18,094 nucleotides of DNA from Paratractidigestivibacter sp963658035 (GTDB lineage Bacteria; Actinomycetota; Coriobacteriia; Coriobacteriales; Atopobiaceae): positions 1-18,094 of the forward strand of contig CAVKOL010000034.1 of assembly GCA_963658035.1 (NCBI GenBank), in the 5' to 3' direction. The notes below the pieces were generated by a model. The model saw only the letters and a list, made by a program, of their open reading frames with translations, was not told the DNA's origin and did not search any database. Position 1 is the first letter of the stretch; each line of letters starts with the position of its first letter. Shown piece by piece: positions 1 to 7,726 of the stretch. The translations under genes were made by a program, and so were the position numbers.

Positions 1-708
1 CTCGGAGCGGCCGATCCAGTTGCGCTGCTGGGCCTTGACGTTCTCGGGCCAGCCGTCCAGCTGGTCGAGGTCGTCCAAGAGCTCCTGGGCGTAATCGGTG
101 ATCTTGAGGTACCACTGGGACAGCTCGCGCTTCTCGGGCTTGGAGCCGCAGCGCCAGCACTTGCCGTCGACGACCTGCTCGTTAGCAAGGACGGTGTTGC
201 AGGAGGGGCACCAGTTGACCGGGGAGGTGCTGCGATAGGCCAGGCCCTTCTCCCACATCTTGAGGAACATCCACTGGCCCCACTTGTAGTACTCGGGGTC
301 GCAGGTGTTGAACATGCGGTCATAGTCGTAGGAGAAGCCCATGCGCTTCATGGTCTTAACGGCCTGGCCGATGTTCTTGTGGGTCCACACGCCCGCCTGG
401 GTGTTGTGCTTGATGGCGGCGTTCTCGGCGGGGAGGCCAAAGGCGTCGAAACCCATGGGGTGGAGCACGTCGAAGCCGCGCATGCGCGCCTGGCGAGCCA
501 TGGCGTCGCCGATGGTGTAGTTGCGCGCATGTCCCATGTGAAGGTCGCCCGAAGGATACGGGAACATCTCCATCACGAACTTCTTGGGCTTGGCCGGGTC
601 CTCGTCGGTCTTATAGAGGTCGGTGTCGGCCCAGACCTTCTGCCACTTGGTCTCGATGGCCTGCGCGTCGTAGGCAGGCACCTCGAAAGCGGGGTTGTCG
701 TTGTCCAT
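1..708 (-). CDS. leuS: Leucyl-tRNA synthetase, N-terminal part (cut by window edge)
   Basis: Class I aminoacyl-tRNA synthetase that charges tRNA-Leu in the cytoplasm. The 236 visible codons start at ATG 708-706, preceded by an AAGGAG ribosome binding site seven bases upstream. The Rossmann signature HMGH lies at residues 57-60 within DLHMGHARNYTIGD, which is typical of LeuS. Further on are MGFDAFGLPAENAAI and the zinc-site pairs CPSC and CWRCG, followed by SQWYLKITDYAQELLDDL, all characteristic of bacterial LeuS. The editing domain, KMSKS loop and anticodon-binding domain lie beyond position 1, so the gene is partial here and not broken. It is transcribed divergently from the EAL-domain gene. 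No T-box is visible in the roughly 120-base leader, in contrast to ileS in the same window. Confidence 0.97.
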   Translation of the reverse strand, partial: MDNDNPAFEVPAYDAQAIETKWQKVWADTDLYKTDEDPAKPKKFVMEMFPYPSGDLHMGHARNYTIGDAMARQARMRGFDVLHPMGFDAFGLPAENAAIKHNTQAGVWTHKNIGQAVKTMKRMGFSYDYDRMFNTCDPEYYKWGQWMFLKMWEKGLAYRSTSPVNWCPSCNTVLANEQVVDGKCWRCGSKPEKRELSQWYLKITDYAQELLDDLDQLDGWPENVKAQQRNWIGRSE

Positions 709-744
709 CAAAGTGCTCCTTAAGTTGCAACACATGAAAACTGC

Positions 745-774
745 TTGATTCTACCAGGTATGGGCGCGTATATC
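745..774 (+). promoter_or_regulatory. Putative promoter of the GGDEF/EAL gene
   Basis: TTGATT (745-750) and TATATC (769-774) are separated by 18 bases, about 55 bases upstream of the ATG at 828. A weak ribosome binding site AAGG lies at 815-818. The assignment rests on consensus similarity alone. Confidence 0.35.
748..756 (-). promoter_or_regulatory. Putative extended -10 promoter of leuS
   Basis: On the minus strand the sequence reads TGG-TAGAAT, an extended -10 (TGnTANNAT) about 40 bases before the leuS start. No convincing -35 lies at the usual distance, which is tolerable for extended -10 promoters. It overlaps the putative -35 of the divergent EAL gene, so the two promoters could interfere with each other. 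Pattern recognition only. Confidence 0.4.
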
Positions 775-827
775 CCCTTACAATTCTCTTACACGAGTAG
801 GACAGGCCCGCCCTAAGGTATCAATAC

Positions 828-2753
828 ATGAACGATTTCTCCCTCATATTCGAGTACTTGGCCGTGATTTTCATTGGCATGACCATGTACTTCTACTACG
901 ACAAAGGCGCGACGCGCAGCCTGCGGCGAAACCTCTACTGGGGTTGCCTTGCAAGCTCGATGGCGGCGACCGTGCTCAACATCCTCACGGTGTGGATCGA
1001 CGATTACGACCTGGCAACACCGTTTTGGTTCAACGTCCTCATAAACACGACCTACTACCTTGTCTCTATTCTCATGACGCTTCTCATCACGTACTACCTG
1101 GTGCGGCGCGTCTACGAGTTTGCCTCGAACCCGCGCGGACTTAAAGTCGCGACGATATTGCTTTCGCTGCTTGGCCTGGCTTACCTTGCCGTCATGGTGG
1201 CAAACCTTGAAAACCACTGGATGTTTTACTTTGACGAGAAGGGCGACTACCAGCGCGGCCCTTTGAGCATGATCGTCTACCTGGCGCCTTTGCTCGAGGC
1301 CCTTCTCATCATCTTGTGCTATCTCTACAACAGCCGAAGCGTCTCGACCTCGGTCTCTAAGGTGGTGCGAAGCGTCCCCCTCATCGTCTTGCCGCTGATG
1401 ATCTTCCAGTTCCTCTTCCCCACCCTTCTGCTCAACGGCATCTACGCCACCATCATCAACCTGGTCATCTTCATGAGCTTTCAGTCCACGCGCGTCGAGG
1501 TGGACACCTTGACCGAGCTGGGCAACCGCCAGAGCTTCATCCTTGAGCTCGAGCGCCGCCGCGAGCTTGGCCAGGACTACCAGGTGATCTTCGTGGCGCT
1601 TCGCAGCTTTTCTCAGCTCAACCAGGTCTACGGCCACGAGGTGGGCGACACCGTCTTGTTCCAGACGGCCAAGCGCTTAAAGGACGTGGCGCCCAGCGGC
1701 TTTGTCTTTAGGGTGGGCGGCGACGTCTTTGCCCTGCTCATCCCCAACAACGAGCAAAACGAGCCCAGCTACGTGGCCAACCTGGTTAGCAACGTCATGC
1801 AGGAGGCGTGGCTGGTCGAGAGCCACCACATCCTGATTCCCGCCACCACGGCGAGCCTGCGCTACGCGGGCCGCGACTGGACGGCCGAGGGGATCATCAG
1901 CCGCCTGGAGTTCGCGCTGGCCCAGGGCAAGGCAAACAAGCAGCGGCTGGTGAGCTTCGACGTGGCCATGGCCGCCGACTTCGAGCGGCAGGTCGCCCTC
2001 GAGAACACGATGCAGAAGGCCATCGAGGAGAAGCGCTTCGAGACCTGGTTCCAGCCCCTCTACAACCACCAGACCGGCCGCTTTGACACCGCCGAGGCGC
2101 TGATTCGCCTGCGAGACGAGCGCGGCAACCTCGTGCGTCCCGACGAGTTCATCCCCTTGGCCGAGGCGAGCGACCTTATCGACCGCCTGACCTGGATCGT
2201 GCTTGAGGACGCCTGCCGGCTGCTCTCCAGCAACAAGGTGCCCGAGCTGCGGCGCGTCTCTGTCAACATCACGGCAAGGCAGCTTTTGCAGCGAGACATC
2301 GCCCGCAAGATCGTCGAGCTGGTGCGCTGCTACGGGCTTGAGACAAGCCAGATCAAGCTCGAGATCACCGAGCGCACGGTGGCCGAGAACAGCGAGCTTG
2401 TGGCCGCCGCGATGACCCAGCTGCACGACCTGGGCTTCGACTTCATGATGGACGACTTTGGCACGGGCTACTCGAACCTGTCGAGCGCGCTCAACATGCC
2501 CTTTACCTCGGTGAAGCTCGACAAGTCGCTGATAGAGAACCTCACCTGCGACTCGCGCGCCCGCATGATGGTCGAGCTTCTCGTGCCGTTCTTCCACCGG
2601 CTTAACCAAACAGTCGTAGCAGAGGGCATCGAGACGCAGGAGCAGGCGGACAGTGCACTGGAGCTGGGGGTCGACTTTATCCAAGGGTATCTGTACGCGC
2701 GGCCTATGGACGTGAGGCTGCTGGCGGAGTGGTATCGGGGGCGCGAGGGGTAG
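828..2753 (+). CDS. Membrane-bound cyclic-di-GMP protein: degenerate GGDEF plus intact EAL domain
   Basis: A 641-residue protein with about six to seven hydrophobic helices in residues 1-220, then a GGDEF domain (about 225-380) and an EAL domain (about 395-640). The GGDEF domain begins with the usual DTLTELGNR, but its active loop is GGDVF (297-301). The motif that normally supplies the metal-binding aspartate reads FVALRSFSQLN, and no RxxD inhibitory site precedes the loop, so diguanylate cyclase activity is unlikely. The EAL domain keeps EALIR (E423), the NIT asparagine, EITER, DDFGTGYS (D542, D543), K563, AEGIET (E599) and QGY, the usual metal and catalytic set. The protein is therefore most likely a cyclic-di-GMP phosphodiesterase; the GGDEF part may sense GTP or dimerise, as in related proteins. 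It stands alone, divergent from leuS. The signal sensed by the membrane region is unknown. Confidence 0.93.
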   Translation: MNDFSLIFEYLAVIFIGMTMYFYYDKGATRSLRRNLYWGCLASSMAATVLNILTVWIDDYDLATPFWFNVLINTTYYLVSILMTLLITYYLVRRVYEFASNPRGLKVATILLSLLGLAYLAVMVANLENHWMFYFDEKGDYQRGPLSMIVYLAPLLEALLIILCYLYNSRSVSTSVSKVVRSVPLIVLPLMIFQFLFPTLLLNGIYATIINLVIFMSFQSTRVEVDTLTELGNRQSFILELERRRELGQDYQVIFVALRSFSQLNQVYGHEVGDTVLFQTAKRLKDVAPSGFVFRVGGDVFALLIPNNEQNEPSYVANLVSNVMQEAWLVESHHILIPATTASLRYAGRDWTAEGIISRLEFALAQGKANKQRLVSFDVAMAADFERQVALENTMQKAIEEKRFETWFQPLYNHQTGRFDTAEALIRLRDERGNLVRPDEFIPLAEASDLIDRLTWIVLEDACRLLSSNKVPELRRVSVNITARQLLQRDIARKIVELVRCYGLETSQIKLEITERTVAENSELVAAAMTQLHDLGFDFMMDDFGTGYSNLSSALNMPFTSVKLDKSLIENLTCDSRARMMVELLVPFFHRLNQTVVAEGIETQEQADSALELGVDFIQGYLYARPMDVRLLAEWYRGREG

Positions 2754-2766
2754 GTCGCGCCCCTTC

Positions 2767-2879
2767 GGTCGCCCTGGGTTTTCTCTTCATGCTCAAACAG
2801 TCCTGATTCGCACGAAGGCCACATTAAGTGGCCTTCGGCTCATGCGGAACTGCGCGTGAAGAGAAAACCCAGGGCGACC
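2767..2879. repeat. Nested inverted repeat: 23-bp arms enclosing a 10-bp hairpin
   Basis: Arms 2767-2789 and 2857-2879 are perfect reverse complements over 23 bases, with a 67-base interior. Inside it is a second perfect hairpin, arms 2813-2822 and 2828-2837 with loop ATTAA. The stretches between arm and hairpin can pair in part (CAGT with ACTG; TTCGCA with TGCGGA allowing a wobble), so the whole 113 bases could fold into one long stem. It begins 13 bases after the stop codon of the EAL gene. No T-run follows it, no ORF lies inside, and the flanks show no obvious target duplication. It may be a transcript 3'-end structure or a small non-autonomous repeat. Confidence 0.85.
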
Positions 2880-3079
2880 TACGTTGCCGCAGGTAGCGAG
2901 TGGGGTCGCAAGGCGCAGACGGTTCCCGCGACCTCGAGGGGTACGAGGCGACTTAGGGGTTGGTGCACTGTCTTATAGAGGGGGGCTGCGTCTCTCTTTA
3001 GAGGAAAAATGAGGGTTGGGACTCTATCAAAAACGAATATGCGTCCTCTCTTGTGAGGGTGGTAAAAGATAAAAATATT
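2880..3079. other. Gene-free stretch between the inverted repeat and the guaB terminator
   Basis: No plausible coding region was seen. The first part is GC-rich with small pairings, such as CCTCG with CGAGG and GTCGC with GCGAC around 2905-2950. From about 2970 it becomes AT-rich. Two imperfect copies of a purine/pyrimidine block starting TGCGTC and ending GAGG lie at 2987-3004 and 3040-3058. Nothing more specific can be assigned. Confidence 0.5.
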
Positions 3080-3116
3080 AAATAAAAAAGCGCCCGCCGG
3101 GATGGCGGGCGCTTTT
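3080..3116 (-). terminator. Rho-independent terminator of guaB, possibly bidirectional
   Basis: A strong stem AGCGCCCGCC/GGCGGGCGCT with loop GGGAT (3099-3103) is followed on the minus strand by TTTTTT and an AT-rich tail. The A/T flanks extend the pairing to about 13 base pairs. On the plus strand it is followed by only TTTT, so termination of rightward transcripts from the EAL gene is possible but weaker. It sits 24 bases past the guaB stop codon. Confidence 0.9.
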
Positions 3117-3139
3117 GGGTGTGCTGGTGACGCGGATGA

Positions 3140-4654
3140 TTAGCGGTAGCTGACGCTTTGGTGGTTTTGGTCTTTGACCACGACGTCGTGGGCGCCGCCT
3201 TCGACGATGGAGGTGGCGGAGACGAGGGTGAGGCGGGCCTTCTGCTGGAGCTCGGGGATGGAGTTTGCGCCGCAGTTGCACATGGTGGACTTCACTTTGT
3301 ACAGGGTGCCAGAGACGCCGTCGTGCAGAGTGCCGGCGTAGGGAACGTAGGAATCGACGCCCTCGACGAAGCTCAGCTTAGCGGCGCCGCCCAGGTCGTA
3401 GCGCTGCCAGTTGCGGGCGCGCGCGGAGCCCTCGCCCCAGTACTCCTTCATGTACTGGCCGTTGACGTTGACGCGGGCGGTGGGGCTCTCGTCAAAGCGG
3501 GCGAAGTAGCGGCCCAGCATCATGAAGTCGGCGCCCATGGCCAGAGCAAGGGTCATGTGGTAGTCGTAGACGATGCCGCCGTCGGAGCAAACGGGCACGT
3601 AGACGCCCGTCTCCTCGAAGTACTCGTCGCGGGCACGGCACACGTCGATCAAAGCGGTGGCCTGACCGCGGCCGATGCCCTTGGTCTCGCGGGTGATGCA
3701 GATGGAGCCGCCGCCAATGCCCACCTTGACAAAGTCAGCGCCCGCGTCTGCCAGGAAGCGGAAGCCCTCGGCGTCGACGACGTTGCCGGCGCCCACCTTG
3801 ACGGAGTCGCCGTAGTTCTCGTGGATCCACTCGAGGGTGAGCTTCTGCCACTCGGAGTAGCCCTCGGAAGAGTCGATGCACAGGGCGTCGGCGCCGGCCT
3901 CGACCAGCAGGGGCACGCGCTCGGCGTAGTCGCGGGTGTTGATGCCCGCGCCCACCAGGTAGCGCTTGGAGCTGTCAAGCAGCTCGTCGGGGCGCGACTT
4001 GTGGGAGTCGTAGTCCTTGCGGAAGACCAAAGAGACCAGGTTGCCGTCCTTGCTCACGATGGGCAGGGCGTTGAGCTTGTGCTCCCAGATCATGTCGTTG
4101 GCGACCTTCAAGGAGGTGCCGTCCTCGGCGCAGATGACCTTATCGGCAGGGGTCATGAAGTCGCGGACCTTCTTGTCGCGCGGGTCGCGGGAGACACGGT
4201 AGTCGCGGGAGGTCACGATGCCGCAGAACTTGCCTGTGGGCGTGCCGTCCTCGGTGACGGGCATGGTGGAGTGGCCGGTGTGGTCGAGAAGGTCAAGGAC
4301 CTCACCCAAGGTCATGTCGGGGGTCAACGTGGAATCGGAGATGACGAAGCCGGCCTTGTAGCTCTTGACCTCACGCACCATGGCGGCCTCGTCCTGAGCG
4401 GACTGCGAGCCGTAGATGAAGGACATGCCGCCCTCCTGCGCAAGCGCGATGGCCAGCTTGGGGCCAGAGACGGACTGCATGATGGCCGAGACCATAGGAA
4501 CGTTGAGGGTGATCGCGGGCTCTTCTCCGCGCTTATAGCGCACGAGCGGGGTCTTCAAAGAGACGTTGGCAGGGATGTTTTCTGCCGAGGAATAGCCAGG
4601 TACAAGAAGGTACTCAGAGAAAGTGTGGGATTCTCCCTCGAAAAACGTTGCCAT
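3140..4654 (-). CDS. guaB: Inosine-5'-monophosphate dehydrogenase
   Basis: Oxidises IMP to XMP with NAD, the committed step of guanine nucleotide synthesis, in the cytoplasm. The 504 residues match the usual family length. The catalytic loop GGGSICITRETKGIGRG carries cysteine 319. The TIM barrel is interrupted by a CBS-domain pair (about residues 95-220, with STMPVTEDG and NALPIVSKDG). The active-site flap reads EYWGEGSARARNWQRYD, where common bacterial enzymes have KGMGS and DRYF; the arginine-tyrosine pair is kept. The C-terminal region has MCNCG (458-462) and TSIVEGGAHDV, typical of the GEGS-type IMPDH of many gut anaerobes. The ATG start is chosen because it follows AAGGGAG and opens with MATFFEGES; an ATG eight bases upstream is out of frame. 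It is monocistronic, with its own promoter and terminator. Confidence 0.96.
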   Translation of the reverse strand: MATFFEGESHTFSEYLLVPGYSSAENIPANVSLKTPLVRYKRGEEPAITLNVPMVSAIMQSVSGPKLAIALAQEGGMSFIYGSQSAQDEAAMVREVKSYKAGFVISDSTLTPDMTLGEVLDLLDHTGHSTMPVTEDGTPTGKFCGIVTSRDYRVSRDPRDKKVRDFMTPADKVICAEDGTSLKVANDMIWEHKLNALPIVSKDGNLVSLVFRKDYDSHKSRPDELLDSSKRYLVGAGINTRDYAERVPLLVEAGADALCIDSSEGYSEWQKLTLEWIHENYGDSVKVGAGNVVDAEGFRFLADAGADFVKVGIGGGSICITRETKGIGRGQATALIDVCRARDEYFEETGVYVPVCSDGGIVYDYHMTLALAMGADFMMLGRYFARFDESPTARVNVNGQYMKEYWGEGSARARNWQRYDLGGAAKLSFVEGVDSYVPYAGTLHDGVSGTLYKVKSTMCNCGANSIPELQQKARLTLVSATSIVEGGAHDVVVKDQNHQSVSYR

Positions 4655-4712
4655 GCGCCCATGACTCCCTTCCTCCCGCCCGCGGCGAGAAGACCGAATT
4701 GCAGATGTGGTG

Positions 4713-4721
4713 ATTGTAGCA
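4713..4721 (-). promoter_or_regulatory. Putative extended -10 promoter of guaB
   Basis: The minus strand reads TGC-TACAAT about 60 bases before the guaB start, an extended -10. No good -35 lies at standard spacing. It lies just downstream of the terminator of the preceding operon, where an independent guaB promoter is expected. Positions may be off by one base. Confidence 0.5.
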
Positions 4722-4750
4722 TCAGCAAGTAGAAATCGGTGAACGCAGAG

Positions 4751-4793
4751 AAAAGAACAAAATACGGCGCACCGGAGCAGGTTCCGGCGCGCC
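4751..4793 (-). terminator. Terminator of the ileS-lspA-rluD-glycosyltransferase operon
   Basis: The minus strand shows GGCGCGCCGGA pairing with TCCGGTGCGCC (one wobble) around loop ACCTGC, followed by GTATTTTGTTCTTTT. The stem is 4766-4776 with 4783-4793. It starts 47 bases after the glycosyltransferase stop codon, which supports guaB being a separate unit. Confidence 0.85.
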
Positions 4794-4839
4794 GAAGCTC
4801 AAGCAACGTTGAAATTCTCTGCCCTAAAGGCGAGAAGAC

Positions 4840-6132
4840 CTAGTTGGCACCCATCACGTCATCGAAGTTGACGGCGATGTCGTGCTTGGTGGGGACCCAC
4901 TCGACCTTCTTGAAGAGGGCAGCCACGGTAATGGGCACGTAGGTCATCATGAAGATCGGGAAGGTGAAGAGGTTGGTGATGATGCGCCACTTCTTCTTGG
5001 CGTGGATGTGCTTGCGCTCAGAGATCGTGGTGATGACGGCCAGGATGAAGAAGACGACGTACATCGAGGCAAAGGTCATGACCAAAGAGCCGGTGCACAT
5101 GAGAAGCTCACCCTGGGTGGCGATGAAGCCGTGCGAAAGCGAGCCCACGATAAGGTACGTGGCGTTGACGAAGAACGACAGCAGGGTCAAGATCATGCCT
5201 GGCGCCACCGTCATGAGCATGTCGTACGAGGCGAACTGGCCCTTGGAGATACCCTTCACAAGGTCGCGGCCGTAGCTAAAGAAGACCTGGTAGAAACCCT
5301 TGGTCCAACGCATGCGCTGGGTCCAGGAGGCCTTGAAGGTAAGCGGCTGCTCGTCGAAGAACTCGGCCGGTGCATAGCCAATCTGCACGTTGTTGGCGCA
5401 ACAGAAGGTCGAGAACTGGATGTCTTCGGTCAAGGTGTGGAAGTCCCAGCCGTGCATGCCCTTGATGATGCGCTCGGACACCATCCAGCCCGAGCCCGAG
5501 ATGGCGCAGCTCGTGCCCACCATCATGCGGGCGTTGTTGAGGAACTTGGCCTCGCGAAGGAACCACGTGGCGTAGGCCGACGAGATCCAACTGGAGTCGA
5601 AGTTCTTGGAGTTGCGGTAGCTCGTGCACACCAGGTAGCCGGCGTCGAAGGCCTGGTTCATGATCGAAACGTAGTTGGGCGCGATGATGTTGTCGGCGTC
5701 CATGACGAAGAAGGCCTCGTACTTGTCGCCGTAGTCGTTGAGGATGCGGTCGAAGGCGTAGTCCAAGACCCAGCTCTTGCCCTTGCGGGCCAAGTCGTTG
5801 CGGTCCCAGGTGATGGCGCCGGCGCGCTCGGCCTCGCCGTGGGTGTCGTCGGTGCAGGCGTCGCAGACCACGAAGCAGTCGATAAGGCCCTCGGGGTACT
5901 CCTGGGTCAGGATCGAGCGCACCAGGTTGCCGATGACCGACTCCTCGTTGTGGGCGGCGATCACAAAGGCGTAGCGGTGGTCCTTCTTGGCCTTGGGCAG
6001 CTTCACCGTGCCGCGAGCGATGACACGGATGATATAGACCAGCTGGTAGAAGTAGGCAAGGGTGAAGAACAGCCAGATAATCATGTTAAAGATGACGATC
6101 GGGGTCAGGCCAAGCCGGTTGAACTGCATCAT
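4840..6132 (-). CDS. Membrane-bound family 2 glycosyltransferase (processive type)
   Basis: A 430-residue protein with one N-terminal membrane helix (about 11-36), a cytosolic GT-A domain (about 48-300) and several C-terminal membrane segments. It has the motifs of processive GT2 enzymes (cellulose, hyaluronan and poly-GlcNAc synthase group): FVIAAHNEE, CDACTDD, MDADN (D145, D147), TEDIQ (E236, D237) and QRMRW (272-276). It probably polymerises or transfers sugars from nucleotide-sugars into an envelope polysaccharide or glycolipid; sugar and product cannot be told from sequence. No PilZ domain is present, so direct control by cyclic-di-GMP is not indicated. The start MMQFNRLG follows GGAGA at 7-base spacing; the frame stays open upstream, but that part overlaps rluD and is out-of-frame noise. 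It is the last gene of the ileS operon, 28 bases after rluD. Confidence 0.9.
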   Translation of the reverse strand: MMQFNRLGLTPIVIFNMIIWLFFTLAYFYQLVYIIRVIARGTVKLPKAKKDHRYAFVIAAHNEESVIGNLVRSILTQEYPEGLIDCFVVCDACTDDTHGEAERAGAITWDRNDLARKGKSWVLDYAFDRILNDYGDKYEAFFVMDADNIIAPNYVSIMNQAFDAGYLVCTSYRNSKNFDSSWISSAYATWFLREAKFLNNARMMVGTSCAISGSGWMVSERIIKGMHGWDFHTLTEDIQFSTFCCANNVQIGYAPAEFFDEQPLTFKASWTQRMRWTKGFYQVFFSYGRDLVKGISKGQFASYDMLMTVAPGMILTLLSFFVNATYLIVGSLSHGFIATQGELLMCTGSLVMTFASMYVVFFILAVITTISERKHIHAKKKWRIITNLFTFPIFMMTYVPITVAALFKKVEWVPTKHDIAVNFDDVMGAN

Positions 6133-6160
6133 ATGGGTCTCTCCATAAGATCTGTGACTG

Positions 6161-7180
6161 TTACCAAGAAAGCCCGAGCTGGGGACACACGCGGTTTCCC
6201 GCGGCGGTGCGGCCCATGGAGCTTTCTTTAAGCCCTTCCAGTATAGCCGCAAGATCTTGCGGCAGGGTGTCGGCCACCTCGATGGCACAAGATGTCTGCG
6301 GGTGGTCGAACTTGACGCGCCAGGAGTGCAGGAACTGCCGCTTAAGGCCGCGGCTGGCCCGCTCGTCCTTGCGCCCGTAGAGCTGGTCGCCCACCACGGG
6401 GTGTCCCGTGTGGCGCATGTGGACGCGGATCTGGTGGGTGCGGCCGGTGTAGAGATGGCACTCAAGAAGGCTGTAGCCCTCGTCAAAACGGCCGGCCTCA
6501 AAGCGCTCAAGCACGCGGTAGGTGGTAATGGACTCGCGCGCGCCGTCGGCGTCGCTCACGCACATGCGCAGACGGTCGCGGGTCGAGCGGGCGATGCCGG
6601 TGACCACGGTGTCCTCGTCGCGGGCAACGTAGCCGTGGACCAGCGTGATGTAGCGGCGGTCCAGCACCCTCATGCGAATGAGGTCCTGCAGGGCCTTCTG
6701 CGTCTGGTCGTCCTTGGCGGCAAGCATAAGGCCCGAGGTGTCCATGTCCAGGCGGTGCACGATGCCGGGTCGCTCTTCTCCCTGGAGCATGCCCAGGTGG
6801 TCGTAGCCGCAGTGTGCGACCAGGGCGTTTGCCAGCGTGTCGTCGACGTGCCCCGGGCTGGGGTGGCACACAAGGCCCGCCTGCTTGGACAAGACGATCA
6901 GGTAGTCGTCCTCGTAGCGGATGTCCAGGTCGATGTCGGGGTTGGGGGCGAGAAGACCGCCCGCGTTGGAGGCGGCGTCCTCGAGTTCCACGCACACGCG
7001 GTCGCCGAGAAGGACCTTCTCGGATTTGGACGTGGCGGCGCAGGTGTTGATGGTGACGGCACCCTGCTCCACGAGCTTGGCGCAGGCCGAGCGCGACGGC
7101 ATGCCGTCCTGGGCCGCCAGGTAGGCGTCCAGGCGCAGGCCGTCGTTTGCGGGGTCCACCAAGAAGTTAACGATCCTCAT
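6161..7180 (-). CDS. rluD: RluA/RluD-family rRNA pseudouridine synthase
   Basis: Converts specific uridines of large-subunit rRNA to pseudouridine. The 339 residues begin with an S4-like RNA-binding domain (about 1-75, including RLDAYLAAQ and KLVEQGAVTIN). The catalytic domain carries HRLDMDTSGL, with the nucleophilic aspartate D145. GRTHQIRVHMRHTGHPVVGD, the second family signature, follows near residues 245-265. About 20 residues after the conserved end (LKESS...) form a tail without recognisable features. The ATG start is preceded by GAGGG inside the end of lspA, six bases away, so translation is probably coupled. The lspA-rluD pair is conserved in many Gram-positive genomes. The exact target uridines are not decided by sequence, so RluD is a family-level name. 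Confidence 0.93.
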   Translation of the reverse strand: MRIVNFLVDPANDGLRLDAYLAAQDGMPSRSACAKLVEQGAVTINTCAATSKSEKVLLGDRVCVELEDAASNAGGLLAPNPDIDLDIRYEDDYLIVLSKQAGLVCHPSPGHVDDTLANALVAHCGYDHLGMLQGEERPGIVHRLDMDTSGLMLAAKDDQTQKALQDLIRMRVLDRRYITLVHGYVARDEDTVVTGIARSTRDRLRMCVSDADGARESITTYRVLERFEAGRFDEGYSLLECHLYTGRTHQIRVHMRHTGHPVVGDQLYGRKDERASRGLKRQFLHSWRVKFDHPQTSCAIEVADTLPQDLAAILEGLKESSMGRTAAGNRVCPQLGLSW

Positions 7181-7186
7181 GGCGCG

Positions 7187-7723
7187 CTAGCCCTCTTGGG
7201 CGTCGTTGCCCGGAGTGCCCTGGGCGGCCTCGTTCTCGCGCCGGGCATCCCAGCGCCACCACAGGATGACGGCGAGAATAACGCCGCAGGTAATGAAGAT
7301 GTCGGCCACGTTGAAGACGGCGAAGTCCATGAACGTGGTGGCAAAGAAATCGGTCACCTTGCCCGCGACCACGCGGTCGATGGCATTGCCCACGCCGCCG
7401 CCGCAGACGCAGCCCAAGCACGCGATGAGAGAGACGGGCATGTCCTTCTCGCGAAAGACCTCGTAGGCGCACGCAACAAGGATGGCGGCGGCGATCAACA
7501 CAAAGAGAAGGCCCTGGCCCTCCCCCATCGAGAAGGCCGCGCCCGTGTTGTAGACCAGCGACAGGTCCATGACGTGCGGGATTAAGGTCACGGGCTGTCC
7601 AGGCACAAGGGTGCCTCTGACCAGGGCCTTCACGGCCTGATCGAGAATGACCACGACGGCCGCCGCGCTCGCGAAAATGGCGAGGCGGCGGCCGGTGGCT
7701 GCTGTTTTAGCAGTTGTCGACAA
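7187..7723 (-). CDS. lspA: Lipoprotein signal peptidase (signal peptidase II)
   Basis: Membrane aspartyl protease that removes the signal peptide of prolipoproteins after lipidation. The 178 residues contain four hydrophobic segments and all family motifs: LDQAVKALV (27-35), NTGAAFS (59-65), GNAIDR (catalytic D116) and FNVADI (catalytic D141). The length is slightly above the usual 150-170 because of a polar C-terminal tail (RRENEAAQGTPGNDAQEG). The start is a TTG at 7723-7721: the sequence AGGAG that forms the last codon and stop of ileS lies about seven bases upstream and acts as its ribosome binding site. The three-base gap to ileS and six-base gap to rluD indicate translational coupling within one operon. 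Confidence 0.96.
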   Translation of the reverse strand: MSTTAKTAATGRRLAIFASAAAVVVILDQAVKALVRGTLVPGQPVTLIPHVMDLSLVYNTGAAFSMGEGQGLLFVLIAAAILVACAYEVFREKDMPVSLIACLGCVCGGGVGNAIDRVVAGKVTDFFATTFMDFAVFNVADIFITCGVILAVILWWRWDARRENEAAQGTPGNDAQEG

Positions 7724-7726
7724 GGG

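Noticed and set aside
6161..6225. Possible frameshift at the 3' end of rluD because of a tail after the conserved domain
   Set aside because: The frame runs without interruption to a stop 28 bases before the next gene's start, and short C-terminal tails vary in this family; there is no sign of a displaced conserved segment.
6133..6510. Upstream extension of the glycosyltransferase reading frame overlapping rluD
   Set aside because: The extension is arginine/serine/proline-rich shadow translation of rluD. A good start with ribosome binding site exists at 6132, where the hydrophobic N-terminus begins.
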